The notes: generated by a model from the letters alone, not told the origin. A DNA stretch of 18,348 nucleotides from Treponema sp. (GCA_021442965.1 JABUUX010000374.1:1-18348), one strand, 5' to 3'. Shown: positions 6,820 to 14,831, counted from the stretch's first letter. Translations and numbers: made by a program.

Positions 6820-7974
6820 ATGAAAGCAAAAATCAATCCAAAAATCAAACACATTATTATTGTTATTTTAGAATCCTTAACACTAACAGGTCTTATTCTG
6901 TTTTCAGTTTTTCCATTTTCCTGTCGAGTTACTGCAAGCGGAATTGAAATAATAGGAGCAGATTATAAAGTACCGGTGCTTGAAGAAATTATTGTAGAAT
7001 CGGACAAAACTATCCGCCTGAGATTTTCCGATGAAGTTCTCCTGTTAAACGGAATTATAAGTCCTTATGTAGAAGGAATATCAGATTCAGAAACAGTTTC
7101 CTTAGATGAAAATCTTTCGACCGCTTTAGAAAGTGCTTTAGGAAAAGAAAATAAAATACCGGTTTCAATTGAAAGTAATAATGAAAAATCGGAAATAATA
7201 ATCAAATTAGAAGAGTCTACAGAAATTGGAAAAAAATACGAATTTTATGGAGAAGTAGAAAATAAAAAAGGTTCTTCCCTTCTATTTTCTTTTTTCTTTA
7301 CAGGGTACAACTCTCGTGTTCCAGCTTTAGTATTTACGGAAATAAAAGATGCTGTAAGTGAAAAATATGGAAAAGAATTTGTGGAACTTTACGCACTTTC
7401 AGATGGAAATCTTGCCGGATTAAAAATATCCAGCACTAATGATGGAGAAAACAACGCCTTTATATTTCCTGCAATAGAAATTTCAAAAGGTGATTTCATT
7501 ACAGTGCACTATAGAAAACCTCAGGACAGTTCAGGTTGTATAAGTGAACTTTCAGGAGATAAAACGCTGTCAACAGGTTCAGGCAGTTCAGATATTGCAT
7601 GGGATATTTGGGTAGAAAACTCCGACTCAAGATTAGGTGCAAGTCAGGATGTAATCGTTCTGGAAAATCCAAACACAGGAAAAATTCTACAATCGGTTAT
7701 TTACAGTATAGATAAAAAAAATGAGTGGATGAAAGAAAAATTTCAGGAAAAAGCACAATTCTGTTCAGATACCGGAGCCTGGAGTCCAGACGGTTCCTTT
7801 GAGAATGCTGTTATATTCAAAACATCCTGCGTTCTTGCAAGAACAAATCTGTCTGAAATAATTGAAAACTACGAACATGGATATTATGAAAATATCATTC
7901 CGTCAAATGCTAAAGAATGGATTCGCATAACAGAAAGTTCTGTCTCTCCAGGAAGACCTAATCCACAAAAATGA
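6820..7974 (+). CDS. Secreted or anchored protein with SbsA-type Ig-like and lamin-tail-like domains
   Basis: The 384-residue protein starts with a basic stretch and a hydrophobic segment (about residues 11-33) ending near Cys35, so it is exported or membrane-anchored; the F-P-F-S-C site is a poor lipobox. Residues 50-155 read like a bacterial Ig-like domain of the SbsA/Big_5 type (V-P-V-L-E-E-I-I-V-E ... I-R-L-R-F-S-D-E-V, then K-Y-E-F-Y-G-E-V). Residues 165-380 resemble a bacterial lamin-tail domain: L-V-F-T-E-I, E-F-V-E-L-Y, a D-x-I-V-L-E-N-P strand and a closing S-P-G-R-P-N. Lamin-tail domains occur in many secreted bacterial proteins without a settled function. GGAG (6812-6815) precedes the ATG. 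It lies alone between a terminator and the next gene. Confidence 0.7.
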   Translation: MKAKINPKIKHIIIVILESLTLTGLILFSVFPFSCRVTASGIEIIGADYKVPVLEEIIVESDKTIRLRFSDEVLLLNGIISPYVEGISDSETVSLDENLSTALESALGKENKIPVSIESNNEKSEIIIKLEESTEIGKKYEFYGEVENKKGSSLLFSFFFTGYNSRVPALVFTEIKDAVSEKYGKEFVELYALSDGNLAGLKISSTNDGENNAFIFPAIEISKGDFITVHYRKPQDSSGCISELSGDKTLSTGSGSSDIAWDIWVENSDSRLGASQDVIVLENPNTGKILQSVIYSIDKKNEWMKEKFQEKAQFCSDTGAWSPDGSFENAVIFKTSCVLARTNLSEIIENYEHGYYENIIPSNAKEWIRITESSVSPGRPNPQK

Positions 7975-8073
7975 AACAAAACTGGTCTTATATAAAATCT
8001 AAACGAAATATTAATTTTCAACTTTTCTGGTAAATATAAATTCTGTCAATAAGTGGAAGTCATTTTAGGTTTC

Positions 8074-8082
8074 TGATACAAT
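8074..8082 (+). promoter_or_regulatory. extended -10 promoter of the U32 gene (leaderless)
   Basis: TGaTACAAT is an extended -10 (TG at 8074-8075, TACAAT at 8077-8082). It ends 6 bases before the ATG at 8089, and no Shine-Dalgarno is present. A -35 at 17 bases (TGGAAG) is poor, which the extended -10 could offset. Confidence 0.45.
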
Positions 8083-8088
8083 AAATAT

Positions 8089-10251
8089 ATGGCAGAATTA
8101 TTAGCACCTGCGGGTAATATTGAATCATTGGATGCAGCTATAGGCGAAGGAGCTGATGCTGTTTATCTTGGTCTTAAAAATTTTAATGCTAGGCTCCGCA
8201 CTACAAACTTTGCATGGAACCAGTTTGAAGCAGCGGTTGAATCTGTTCACCGTCAGCATAAAAAGATTTATGTTACTGTAAATACAGTCAGTGAAGAAAA
8301 AGAAACAGAAAGATTATACAGATTTCTTTCATACCTTAACAAAGTTGGTCCGGACGGAATTATTGTTCAGGATTTTGGAGTAATCAGAATGTGCCAGGAA
8401 TTTTTCCCGAACCTGGAAATTCATGCTTCTACACAAATGAACGTTGAAAGTACTAATGCAACAAAACTTCTTCTGGGTGAAGGAGTAAAACGAGTTGTAC
8501 TGGCACGCGAACTTGGACTGGATGAAATAAAAAAAATAAAAACCGAAACTGGCGCCGATTTAGAAGTTTTTGTTCACGGAGCCCTTTGCGTAAGTGAATC
8601 AGGACTTTGTCTTTTTTCTAGTTTTCTGGGTGGAAAATCTGCAAACCGAGGTATGTGTACTCAAGCCTGCCGCCGCTATTACACAGCTGAATACTCTGGC
8701 GGAGTAAAGCAAGGATATTATTTTTCACCTTGTGACCTGGAACTGATTGATCAAATACCAGCTCTTATTGAAGCCGGCGTTGACTCATTCAAAATTGAAG
8801 GCCGCATGAAAAGTGCCGAATATGTAGGCAGTGTTGTTTCGGCTTACCGATATGTAATGGATCATTACAAAGAAGACCGTAAAGGTGCAATTGCTGCAGG
8901 ACGAAGAATGCTTTCAAGCGATTTTGCACGTTCTAAAACTACTTACTGGTATGGATTTAATACAAATGAAGACGGCATAAACAATGCTGCTGTTAAAATA
9001 TTGAACCCAGACCAAGCTGGTGGAACAGGAATTTACCTTGGAAAAATAAGAAAAACAAAGCCTGCTCCAAAAGAACTGAAGCAGGCTCTTTTAAAAAACA
9101 TTTCTGATCCTACTCCTGAAGACCGAAAAATTGCACTTGCAGTTATTACAGGAGGCTCCTACGATCCTGATCCGGGAGATTCTATCCGTCTTCATAAAAA
9201 AGATGACACAGGACGCGTAAGTCACAAAGTCAGAACAGTGGAACTTTCCGAGAACGGAGAACGCTGGATAGACATTCCTTCCGGCTTTTCAGAAGGAGAC
9301 CCTGTTTACCTTCTGCAAACTAAAGCCAGCAGCAAAAGATACCCAAGGGTTCTTCCACATGATATCAGTCGTTACAGAAAACAGCCTGGAGACGAACAGC
9401 TTCCTATACTGGATTTAACGCCTGTAGGACAAAAAGAACTGATGTATTTTCCTGACGGAATTTATACCGCAGTTTCATCAATTTCTGACTTGTTTCAGGT
9501 TCAGGGGCTCCACCCTGTACGTGTTATTCTGGAACTAAACTCAGAAACAGAAGAAGACCTTCTGAACCATAAGACAGTTCTTCCTTTTTCAAAAAAACAG
9601 ATTTTCATTTCTTTAGATCCGTTTTGTTCATCTTCGCAAGAGGACAAACTAAAGAATACTTTAGACTTTTTGGTTCAAGACGGTTTCTTCAATTTTGTTG
9701 TTAATAACCTTGCTCACATTCAAATGCTGAAAGATAAAAAAACAAACCTTATAGCAGGACCATATCTTTACACTTTCAACCGTTGGGCTGTTTCCTTCCT
9801 TGAAAACCAGAACATAGGCGCATTTATTATGCCTTATGAAAACTCAAGAAAAAATCTTGAATCTACATATGATTCCAAAGTACGCTCACGTGTTCTAGTT
9901 CCTGTATTCGCCTACCCTGCCCTTTTTAGAATGCGATTCAAACTTCCGTCTGATTATGATTTTACCTACTTCGAAGACAAAGAAGGATCCGTTTTCAAAG
10001 TAAACTCAACCAAAGACGGCTCTTTTGTCATGCCGGAATCTCCTTTTTCTATTGTAGATAAAGCAGAATTTCTTAACAAATCAGGCTTCAAAAAAATTCT
10101 TATAGATTTCTCTAAAACAAAAGTTAGCCGAAGTCAGATTAAAGCTATTATGACCTCATTAACAAAAGCCCAGCCTTTGCCTGATGTATCACGCTTTAAC
10201 TGGAAAGACGGTTTTTACATAGACAGAGAGTCATTAAACAACCGCAAGTAA
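8089..10251 (+). CDS. Peptidase U32 family protein, long form (likely RNA hydroxylation factor)
   Basis: The 720-residue protein begins with the U32 barrel: E-L-L-A-P-A-G-N, G-A-D-A-V-Y-L-G, V-T-V-N-T and H-A-S-T-Q-M-N. The family signature E-V-F-V-H-G-A-L-C-V-S-E-S-G-L-C sits at 159-174, followed by N-R-G-M-C-T-Q-A-C-R (187-195) and S-P-C-D-L (213-217). Cysteines 167, 174, 190, 194 and 215 are candidates for the Fe-S ligands seen in the tRNA/rRNA hydroxylation proteins TrhP and RlhA. Although named peptidases, well-studied U32 members in E. coli act in prephenate-dependent RNA hydroxylation. The long part after residue 300 fits the RlhA-type architecture (U32 plus DUF3656) rather than the short TrhP form, but I could not align it. 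It is a single gene, ended by the stem at 10259-10309. Confidence 0.82.
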   Translation: MAELLAPAGNIESLDAAIGEGADAVYLGLKNFNARLRTTNFAWNQFEAAVESVHRQHKKIYVTVNTVSEEKETERLYRFLSYLNKVGPDGIIVQDFGVIRMCQEFFPNLEIHASTQMNVESTNATKLLLGEGVKRVVLARELGLDEIKKIKTETGADLEVFVHGALCVSESGLCLFSSFLGGKSANRGMCTQACRRYYTAEYSGGVKQGYYFSPCDLELIDQIPALIEAGVDSFKIEGRMKSAEYVGSVVSAYRYVMDHYKEDRKGAIAAGRRMLSSDFARSKTTYWYGFNTNEDGINNAAVKILNPDQAGGTGIYLGKIRKTKPAPKELKQALLKNISDPTPEDRKIALAVITGGSYDPDPGDSIRLHKKDDTGRVSHKVRTVELSENGERWIDIPSGFSEGDPVYLLQTKASSKRYPRVLPHDISRYRKQPGDEQLPILDLTPVGQKELMYFPDGIYTAVSSISDLFQVQGLHPVRVILELNSETEEDLLNHKTVLPFSKKQIFISLDPFCSSSQEDKLKNTLDFLVQDGFFNFVVNNLAHIQMLKDKKTNLIAGPYLYTFNRWAVSFLENQNIGAFIMPYENSRKNLESTYDSKVRSRVLVPVFAYPALFRMRFKLPSDYDFTYFEDKEGSVFKVNSTKDGSFVMPESPFSIVDKAEFLNKSGFKKILIDFSKTKVSRSQIKAIMTSLTKAQPLPDVSRFNWKDGFYIDRESLNNRK

Positions 10252-10258
10252 TCGGAAA

Positions 10259-10309
10259 GCAGGATTTTATTCTTTCTGAATTAATATCAGAAAAAGAATT
10301 CAATCCCGC
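10259..10309. terminator. long imperfect stem between convergent genes, probable bidirectional terminator
   Basis: The arms GGATT (10262-10266)/AATCC (10302-10306) and ATTCTTT..CTGA (10269-10279)/TCAG..AAAGAAT (10287-10299) pair across an ATTAATA loop, with GC/GC at the base. Small bulges are needed. It fills the space between the U32 stop and the ssb stop. There is no long T-run outside the stem, so efficiency is uncertain. Confidence 0.55.
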
Positions 10310-10317
10310 GTTGAAGA

Positions 10318-10764
10318 CTAAAAGCAAACAGCTTCCTTTGCAGCATCTTCTGCATAGGCAGCCTGTTCAGCATTTTTCATTTCGTTTAAACCTTCGTTAT
10401 CTTCCTCTGCAGCTTTTTCATTATTTCCACTCGAAACTTTTGGTTTATACTCAATGTGTTCTGCAACGATATACATTTTGCTTTCCCACTTACCCGCTTC
10501 ATTCTTCCAGCGATCCTGTTTAAGTCTTCCAACTACACGAACACCACGCCCTTTTGTACATTTTTCGGTTGCGTATTCCGCGAGCTTGTTTACCGCTTCA
10601 ACATTAACAAAACTAACCTCTTCTTTTCCATCACCATTTTTGTCACGGAAGAAACGATTTACTGCGAGCGAAAAGCTGCAAACCTTAAAATTCGGTGCAG
10701 GTTCACGAAGATCGGGCTGCTTTACAACATTCCCTTCAACAATTACAGAATTAAGATGATTCAT
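10318..10764 (-). CDS. ssb: Single-stranded DNA-binding protein
   Basis: The 148-residue protein has the SSB OB-fold over residues 1-110: N-S-V-I-V-E-G-N-V-V-K-Q-P-D-L-R, F-S-L-A-V-N-R-F-F-R-D-K, V-S-F-V-N-V-E-A-V-N-K-L-A-E and G-R-G-V-R-V-V-G-R-L-K-Q-D-R-W. It coats ssDNA during replication and repair. The tail is acidic (E-E-D-N-E-G, A-E-D-A-A-K-E) but ends E-A-V-C-F instead of the common D-D-x-I-P-F tip that docks partner proteins; only the last Phe is kept. AGAGGT lies 6 bases before the ATG. The gene follows an RsuA-type synthase and not rpsF, its common partner elsewhere. It might be a second SSB copy. Confidence 0.92.
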   Translation of the reverse strand: MNHLNSVIVEGNVVKQPDLREPAPNFKVCSFSLAVNRFFRDKNGDGKEEVSFVNVEAVNKLAEYATEKCTKGRGVRVVGRLKQDRWKNEAGKWESKMYIVAEHIEYKPKVSSGNNEKAAEEDNEGLNEMKNAEQAAYAEDAAKEAVCF

Positions 10765-10776
10765 AAAATACCTCTT

Positions 10777-10875
10777 TCAAACTTTTTCTAATGCACATAA
10801 GGCACCGTTTTGTTCTGCTCCGGCCGGAAGCAAGCAGTTTCCCTTAGAAGTCTGCAATAATAATAACGCCTTCAT
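10777..10875 (-). CDS. possible 32-residue leader ORF upstream of ssb
   Basis: An ATG at 10875 opens a 32-codon frame ending in TGA 12 bases before the ssb ATG; those 12 bases hold the ssb ribosome site. It begins M-K-A-L-L-L-L-Q-T-S-K-G and contains two cysteines. Against it: no Shine-Dalgarno, TTA-rich Leu codons where neighbouring genes prefer CTT, and a palindrome inside it that may be the real feature. A TAAAAT lies 5 bases upstream on the minus strand. I do not recognise the peptide. It could be a translated leader coupled to ssb, or chance. Confidence 0.22.
   Translation of the reverse strand: MKALLLLQTSKGNCLLPAGAEQNGALCALEKV
10799..10872 (-). promoter_or_regulatory. structured leader region of ssb
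   Basis: Plus-strand reading shows an outer match AAGGC (10799-10803)/GCCTT (10868-10872), a perfect 10-base palindrome TCCGGCCGGA (10819-10828) flanked by TGC/GCA, and a hairpin GCAG-TTTC/GAAG-CTGC (10834-10855). The GC-rich centre stands out in an AT-rich gap. It lies 35-108 bases upstream of ssb, so it may be a regulatory leader or a protein-binding operator. Confidence 0.35.
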
Positions 10876-10927
10876 TTTTCATTTTAAGGAAACAATTTTA
10901 AAAAAAGTTTAAAAAAAGTGATAATTT

Positions 10928-11728
10928 TTAAAGGGAGCCAAAAATTAAATCCAGAGAATCGTCATCCAGCTCATAAGTCTGTCCAAGAATTAAAGATGTG
11001 TCCAATTCAAGTTTTCCAATTGAGATTCTTTTTAGATAATCCACATGATTTCCAACAGCTGAAAACATACGTTTTACCTGATGATATTTTCCTTCATATA
11101 TAGTTAGCAAAGCAGCCTCAATAATATCATCAGGATTTTTAGAAGAATTTATACAATAATGCTTTATCTGTTCCAGTGTACACCATGTAATTTCCGCCGG
11201 CAAACAATCACAAGCATCTTCATTATCTTCACGTTCAATATGAATACCGTTTTTAAACTGCTCTTCTATAGATTTTTTTTCGCTTTCAGTTACAGTTTTA
11301 TGCAATCCAACAAAATATGTTTTAGAAACATGAGACTTTGGGGAAATAAGCTTATGAGTAAGACTTCCATCTGTTGTAAAAAGCAGAAGTCCTTCGGTAT
11401 CCATATCCAAACGGCCTATTAGATGAAGGCGGTCTTCCAAATAAGGAGTTTTATATTCATCAGAAAGTAAATCAAACACAGTTCGATGTTCACCATCTTT
11501 ATTTGAAGAAATTGTACCCTGAACTTTATTCATCATAAGGTACACTTCTCCGCGAAGATTAATTTCTTCCCCATCAATAACAATTACATCTTTTTCACAA
11601 TCTACAGAAAATGAGGCATCAAAAACGCGTGTACCGTTTACAAGCACTTCGGACGCACGAAGCATCTTTTTAATATCCTTACGGGAACCAAAACCTTCGT
11701 GTGCCAAAATTTTGTCAATTCTATCCAA
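10928..11728 (-). CDS. Pseudouridine synthase, RsuA/RluB/E/F family
   Basis: The 266-residue protein has an N-terminal S4 RNA-binding domain (R-I-D-K-I-L-A-H-E-G-F-G-S-R-K, residues 3-17, to about 60). The catalytic domain follows, with G-R-L-D-M-D-T-E-G-L-L (105-115; Asp108 is the expected nucleophile) and Y-E-G-K-Y-H-Q-V-K-R-M-F (211-222). These enzymes convert specific uridines of rRNA to pseudouridine; the size and single S4 domain fit RsuA (16S rRNA position 516) or RluE/F, but the target cannot be fixed here. The start is a TTG at 11728 with GGAG 8 bases upstream. It is preferred because the S4 motif begins two residues later and no in-frame ATG lies upstream. The gene is 49 bases after gltA and probably co-transcribed. 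Confidence 0.87.
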   Translation of the reverse strand: MDRIDKILAHEGFGSRKDIKKMLRASEVLVNGTRVFDASFSVDCEKDVIVIDGEEINLRGEVYLMMNKVQGTISSNKDGEHRTVFDLLSDEYKTPYLEDRLHLIGRLDMDTEGLLLFTTDGSLTHKLISPKSHVSKTYFVGLHKTVTESEKKSIEEQFKNGIHIEREDNEDACDCLPAEITWCTLEQIKHYCINSSKNPDDIIEAALLTIYEGKYHQVKRMFSAVGNHVDYLKRISIGKLELDTSLILGQTYELDDDSLDLIFGSL

Positions 11729-11777
11729 GGGGAATACTCCATAATACTCAGAGAATAAAACTTAAATGAATCAAAAC

Positions 11778-13157
11778 TTACTTTCTTTCTGCAATAGGAA
11801 CAAAAGGACGTTCTTTACTGATGCATTTGTAAGCCGGGCGATAAATACGTCCACCAGCTACAACTTCCTCAATACGGTGTGCACTCCATCCTGCAATTCG
11901 AGAGATTGCAAAAATAGGAGTATAAAGTTCACGAGGAATATCAAGCATGGTGTAAACAAAACCTGAATAAAGATCTACGTTTGCACAAATTTTTTTATCT
12001 GAATGATGAACTTCTGAAATAATTCCAGGCGCAAGTCTTTCTATAGAATCGTAAAGGGCAAATTCTTTAAGCCATTCCTTTCCTTTTTCTTTTGCCAGTT
12101 CCTTTGCTTTAGCTTTAAGAAGAACTTCGCGTGGATCACTGATTGTATAAACAGCATGTCCCATTCCGTAAATCAATCCAGTTCTGTCAAAAGCCTGTTT
12201 TGTAGCAATTTTTGTAAGATATTCTTTAAGTTCATTTTCATTACCCCAGTCTTTTACATTCGCCTTGATATCATCCATCATTTCCATAACACGAATGTTT
12301 GCACCACCATGGCGGCGTCCCTTAAGAGAACCAACCGCAGCGGCAATAGCAGAATAAGTATCTGTATCAGCAGAAGAAACTACGTGAACTGTGAGAGAAG
12401 AGTTGTTTCCTCCTCCATGTTCAGCATGAAGGATTAATGCCAAATCAAGAATTTCTGCCTCGAGTCTTGTATAATTCGTATCCGGACGAATAAGGCGTAG
12501 AAAATTTTCTGCTGTAGAAAGTTCAGGATCTGGATTGTGGATAAACATACTCTTTTCATCATAATAGCGGAGCTTAGCCTGATATCCGTAAGCTGCCAAA
12601 GTAGAAAAACGGGAAGTAAGTTCAACACACTGACGCAGGATATTTTGAACAGAACGATCTTCAGGATTATCATCATATGAATAACTGGCAAGAACACCTC
12701 GGGCAATTTTATTCATAATATCCTTTGAAGGAGCTTTCATAATCATGTCTTCTGTAAAGTTTGCAGGAAGAACACGACAGCTTCCCATAAATGAAGTAAA
12801 TTCATCCAACTGCTTTTGAGAAGGCAGCTGTCCAAAAAGCAGAAGATAAACGCACTGCTCAAACCCAAACTGCTTGTTTTTTTCTGCATCTTTTATCAGT
12901 TCTTCAACATTGTAACCACGGTAAATAAGGCGACCTGGTACAGGAATAATATCATCTCCGTCAGCTTCATATCCAACTACATCACCAATGTGAGTAAGAC
13001 CGACAAGGACACCTGTACCATCAGCATATCGAAGACCACGTTTAACATTATATTTTGAATAAAGTTCCGGACTGATGGGGTCATTATGAAGAGTAACATT
13101 TGCAAGTCGTTTTAAAACTTTTACGCCGGAATTTTTAGTATTTGAATTTGCTGCCAT
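11778..13157 (-). CDS. gltA: Citrate synthase
   Basis: The 459-residue enzyme condenses acetyl-CoA and oxaloacetate to citrate in the cytoplasm. The conserved catalytic residues are in place: His247 in H-A-E-H-G-G-G-N, His334 in Y-G-M-G-H-A-V-Y and Asp395 in N-V-D-L-Y-S-G, with D-P-R at 341-343 and the R-R-H-G-G-A-N segment. The N-terminal P-G-R-L-I-Y-R-G-Y region is also typical. In fermentative spirochaetes this enzyme would more likely feed glutamate synthesis than a full TCA cycle; that is inference. A strong ribosome site GGGGAGG (13163-13169) lies 5 bases before the ATG. A hairpin touches this site. A TATAAT is at 13205-13210. It is divergent from galT and leads a three-gene minus-strand cluster. 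A 2-methylcitrate synthase role cannot be excluded. Confidence 0.92.
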   Translation of the reverse strand: MAANSNTKNSGVKVLKRLANVTLHNDPISPELYSKYNVKRGLRYADGTGVLVGLTHIGDVVGYEADGDDIIPVPGRLIYRGYNVEELIKDAEKNKQFGFEQCVYLLLFGQLPSQKQLDEFTSFMGSCRVLPANFTEDMIMKAPSKDIMNKIARGVLASYSYDDNPEDRSVQNILRQCVELTSRFSTLAAYGYQAKLRYYDEKSMFIHNPDPELSTAENFLRLIRPDTNYTRLEAEILDLALILHAEHGGGNNSSLTVHVVSSADTDTYSAIAAAVGSLKGRRHGGANIRVMEMMDDIKANVKDWGNENELKEYLTKIATKQAFDRTGLIYGMGHAVYTISDPREVLLKAKAKELAKEKGKEWLKEFALYDSIERLAPGIISEVHHSDKKICANVDLYSGFVYTMLDIPRELYTPIFAISRIAGWSAHRIEEVVAGGRIYRPAYKCISKERPFVPIAERK

Positions 13158-13168
13158 AAGAACCTCCC

Positions 13169-13184
13169 CTGGTACATTTACCAG
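13169..13184 (-). promoter_or_regulatory. hairpin abutting the gltA Shine-Dalgarno
   Basis: A perfect 6-base stem CTGGTA (13169-13174)/TACCAG (13179-13184) with loop CATT. In the gltA mRNA its 3' arm shares its last base with the GGGGAGG ribosome site. It could be an operator, or an mRNA element that affects ribosome access or stability. Confidence 0.5.
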
Positions 13185-13204
13185 AACTTTTTAATTTAGA
13201 TTAG

Positions 13205-13210
13205 ATTATA
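13205..13210 (-). promoter_or_regulatory. -10 box of gltA
   Basis: A perfect TATAAT on the minus strand, 47 bases before the gltA ATG. No good -35 stands at 16-18 bases, which may mean an activator is needed. It implies a leader of about 40 bases carrying the hairpin. Confidence 0.5.
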
Positions 13211-13229
13211 CTTTTTACATAGATAAAAA

Positions 13230-13258
13230 TTGCATAATTATACCAATTATTTTAGAAT
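13230..13258 (+). promoter_or_regulatory. sigma-70-type promoter of galT (near-leaderless)
   Basis: TTGCAT (13230-13235), 17 bases, TAGAAT (13253-13258). The -10 ends 9 bases before the galT ATG, so the leader would be only about 3 bases, and no Shine-Dalgarno is visible. Confidence 0.6.
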
Positions 13259-13267
13259 GATTCTACC

Positions 13268-14797
13268 ATGGATATTTTTAATGAAATTAACCGATTGACA
13301 GGATATGGTCTTACCACTGGTCTTATTGAAAAAGAAGACATCATTTTTACACAAAACAAGCTTCTGGAAATTTTTAAACTGGATGGATTTCCGACAGTAA
13401 AAAAGGCTGAGAAAATTCCTGAAACAAAAAGAAATGAACTGGAAGATATCTTAAAAAAAATGCTGGATTATACTGCAGATAATAATCTTCTGGAAAACAA
13501 CAGTGTAGTTTACCGTGACCTATTTGATACAAAAATTATGGGAACTCTGACTGCACGTCCCTCTGAAATTCAGAATAAATTTGAAACGCTTTACAAACAG
13601 AATCCTAAAAAAGCCACAGACTGGTATTATCAATTTTGCCAGGATACAGATTACATCCGAAGGTACAGGGTATGTAAAGATTTAAAATGGCAGACAAAAA
13701 CAGAATACGGGAAAATCGATATTACAATAAACCTGTCCAAACCTGAAAAAGACCCTAAAGCAATTGCACAAGCTCTAAATGCTCCAAAAAACGGATATCC
13801 TTCATGCCTTCTTTGTAAAGAAAACGAAGGCTATGCGGGACGGGTAAATCATGCGGCTCGACAGAATCATAGAATTATTCCAATAGTCCTGAATAAAAAA
13901 ATATGGGGCTTTCAATACTCGCCTTATGTTTATTACAACGAACACTGTATTGTTTTCAGTTACGACCATACTCCAATGAAAATCAATCAGGACACATTCC
14001 ATGCTTTATTTGATTTTATAAAGCAGTTTCCCCACTACACCATTGGAAGTAATGCAGATCTTCCTATTGTCGGAGGTTCAATTCTTACACACAATCATTT
14101 TCAGGGAGGAAACTATAATTTTCCTATGGCTAAAGCACCGGTTGAAAAAGAATTCACAATAAAAGGATTCAACGATGTAAAAGCCGGAATTGTAAAATGG
14201 CCTATGAGTGTTATAAGACTGGACAGTAATAATCCTGAAAGACTGATTATACTTGCAGAAAAAATTCTTGAAACATGGAAAAATTACACAGATAAAGAAG
14301 CCTTTATTTTTGCCCAAACCGGCAAAACACAGCATAATACCATAACCCCAATTGCTCGAATGAGAAAAGTTAAAGGAACAGATAAAAAACTTTTTGAACT
14401 GGATTTGGTATTAAGAAATAACATAACAACAGAAGAACATCCTTTAGGAGTTTTCCATCCGCATGCAAATTTGCACCATATCAAAAAAGAAAATATAGGT
14501 CTTATAGAAGTAATGGGACTTGCAGTTCTACCAAGCAGACTAAAAAATGAACTTTCAGAACTTGAAAAAGCCATCTTATCCGGGAAGGATATTTCTAAAA
14601 TCAAAGAACTTGCAAAGCATAGCGAATGGGTAAAGGATTTTTCCAAATCTTACAAAGAAATAAACAAAAACAATATTTCAGACATTCTTCAAAATGAAGT
14701 AGGAAAAGTTTTTGCAAAAGTTCTGGAAGATGCCGGAGTTTTTAAACGAACTCCACAAGGCATGGAAGCATTTTACAGATTTATAAAAAATATATAG
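13268..14797 (+). CDS. galT: UDP-glucose--hexose-1-phosphate uridylyltransferase, class II
   Basis: The 509-residue protein matches the class II GalT family typical of Firmicutes and some other bacteria (class I enzymes are about 350 residues). It exchanges UMP between UDP-glucose and galactose-1-phosphate in the Leloir pathway. The catalytic segment is G-G-S-I-L-T-H-N-H-F-Q-G-G, with H275-N-H277-F-Q279 in place of the class I H-P-H-P-Q. Other family-like stretches are N-N-S-V-V-Y-R-D-L-F-D-T-K-I-M-G (77-92) and Y-P-S-C-x-x-C (177-183). No galK or galE is in this window. The promoter is at 13230-13258. The next gene follows after 34 bases, so the two are likely one operon. Confidence 0.9.
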   Translation: MDIFNEINRLTGYGLTTGLIEKEDIIFTQNKLLEIFKLDGFPTVKKAEKIPETKRNELEDILKKMLDYTADNNLLENNSVVYRDLFDTKIMGTLTARPSEIQNKFETLYKQNPKKATDWYYQFCQDTDYIRRYRVCKDLKWQTKTEYGKIDITINLSKPEKDPKAIAQALNAPKNGYPSCLLCKENEGYAGRVNHAARQNHRIIPIVLNKKIWGFQYSPYVYYNEHCIVFSYDHTPMKINQDTFHALFDFIKQFPHYTIGSNADLPIVGGSILTHNHFQGGNYNFPMAKAPVEKEFTIKGFNDVKAGIVKWPMSVIRLDSNNPERLIILAEKILETWKNYTDKEAFIFAQTGKTQHNTITPIARMRKVKGTDKKLFELDLVLRNNITTEEHPLGVFHPHANLHHIKKENIGLIEVMGLAVLPSRLKNELSELEKAILSGKDISKIKELAKHSEWVKDFSKSYKEINKNNISDILQNEVGKVFAKVLEDAGVFKRTPQGMEAFYRFIKNI

Positions 14798-14831
14798 AAA
14801 AAACTTTTAAACAAAATAGCAGGAGTAGATT

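Noticed and set aside
8089..10251. Reading the U32 protein as a secreted collagenase
   Set aside because: No signal peptide is present and the clustered cysteines fit the RNA-hydroxylation members of the family.
10811..10840. Resemblance to the tip of the signal recognition particle RNA (CCGGAAGCAAGCAG)
   Set aside because: The conserved left-hand internal loop partner (GUCAGG-type) and the GGAA tetraloop pairing are missing, so it is not an SRP RNA.
14078..14646. Minus-strand open frames of 85-120 codons inside galT
   Set aside because: They lie opposite a well-supported enzyme gene and show no motif or start signal.
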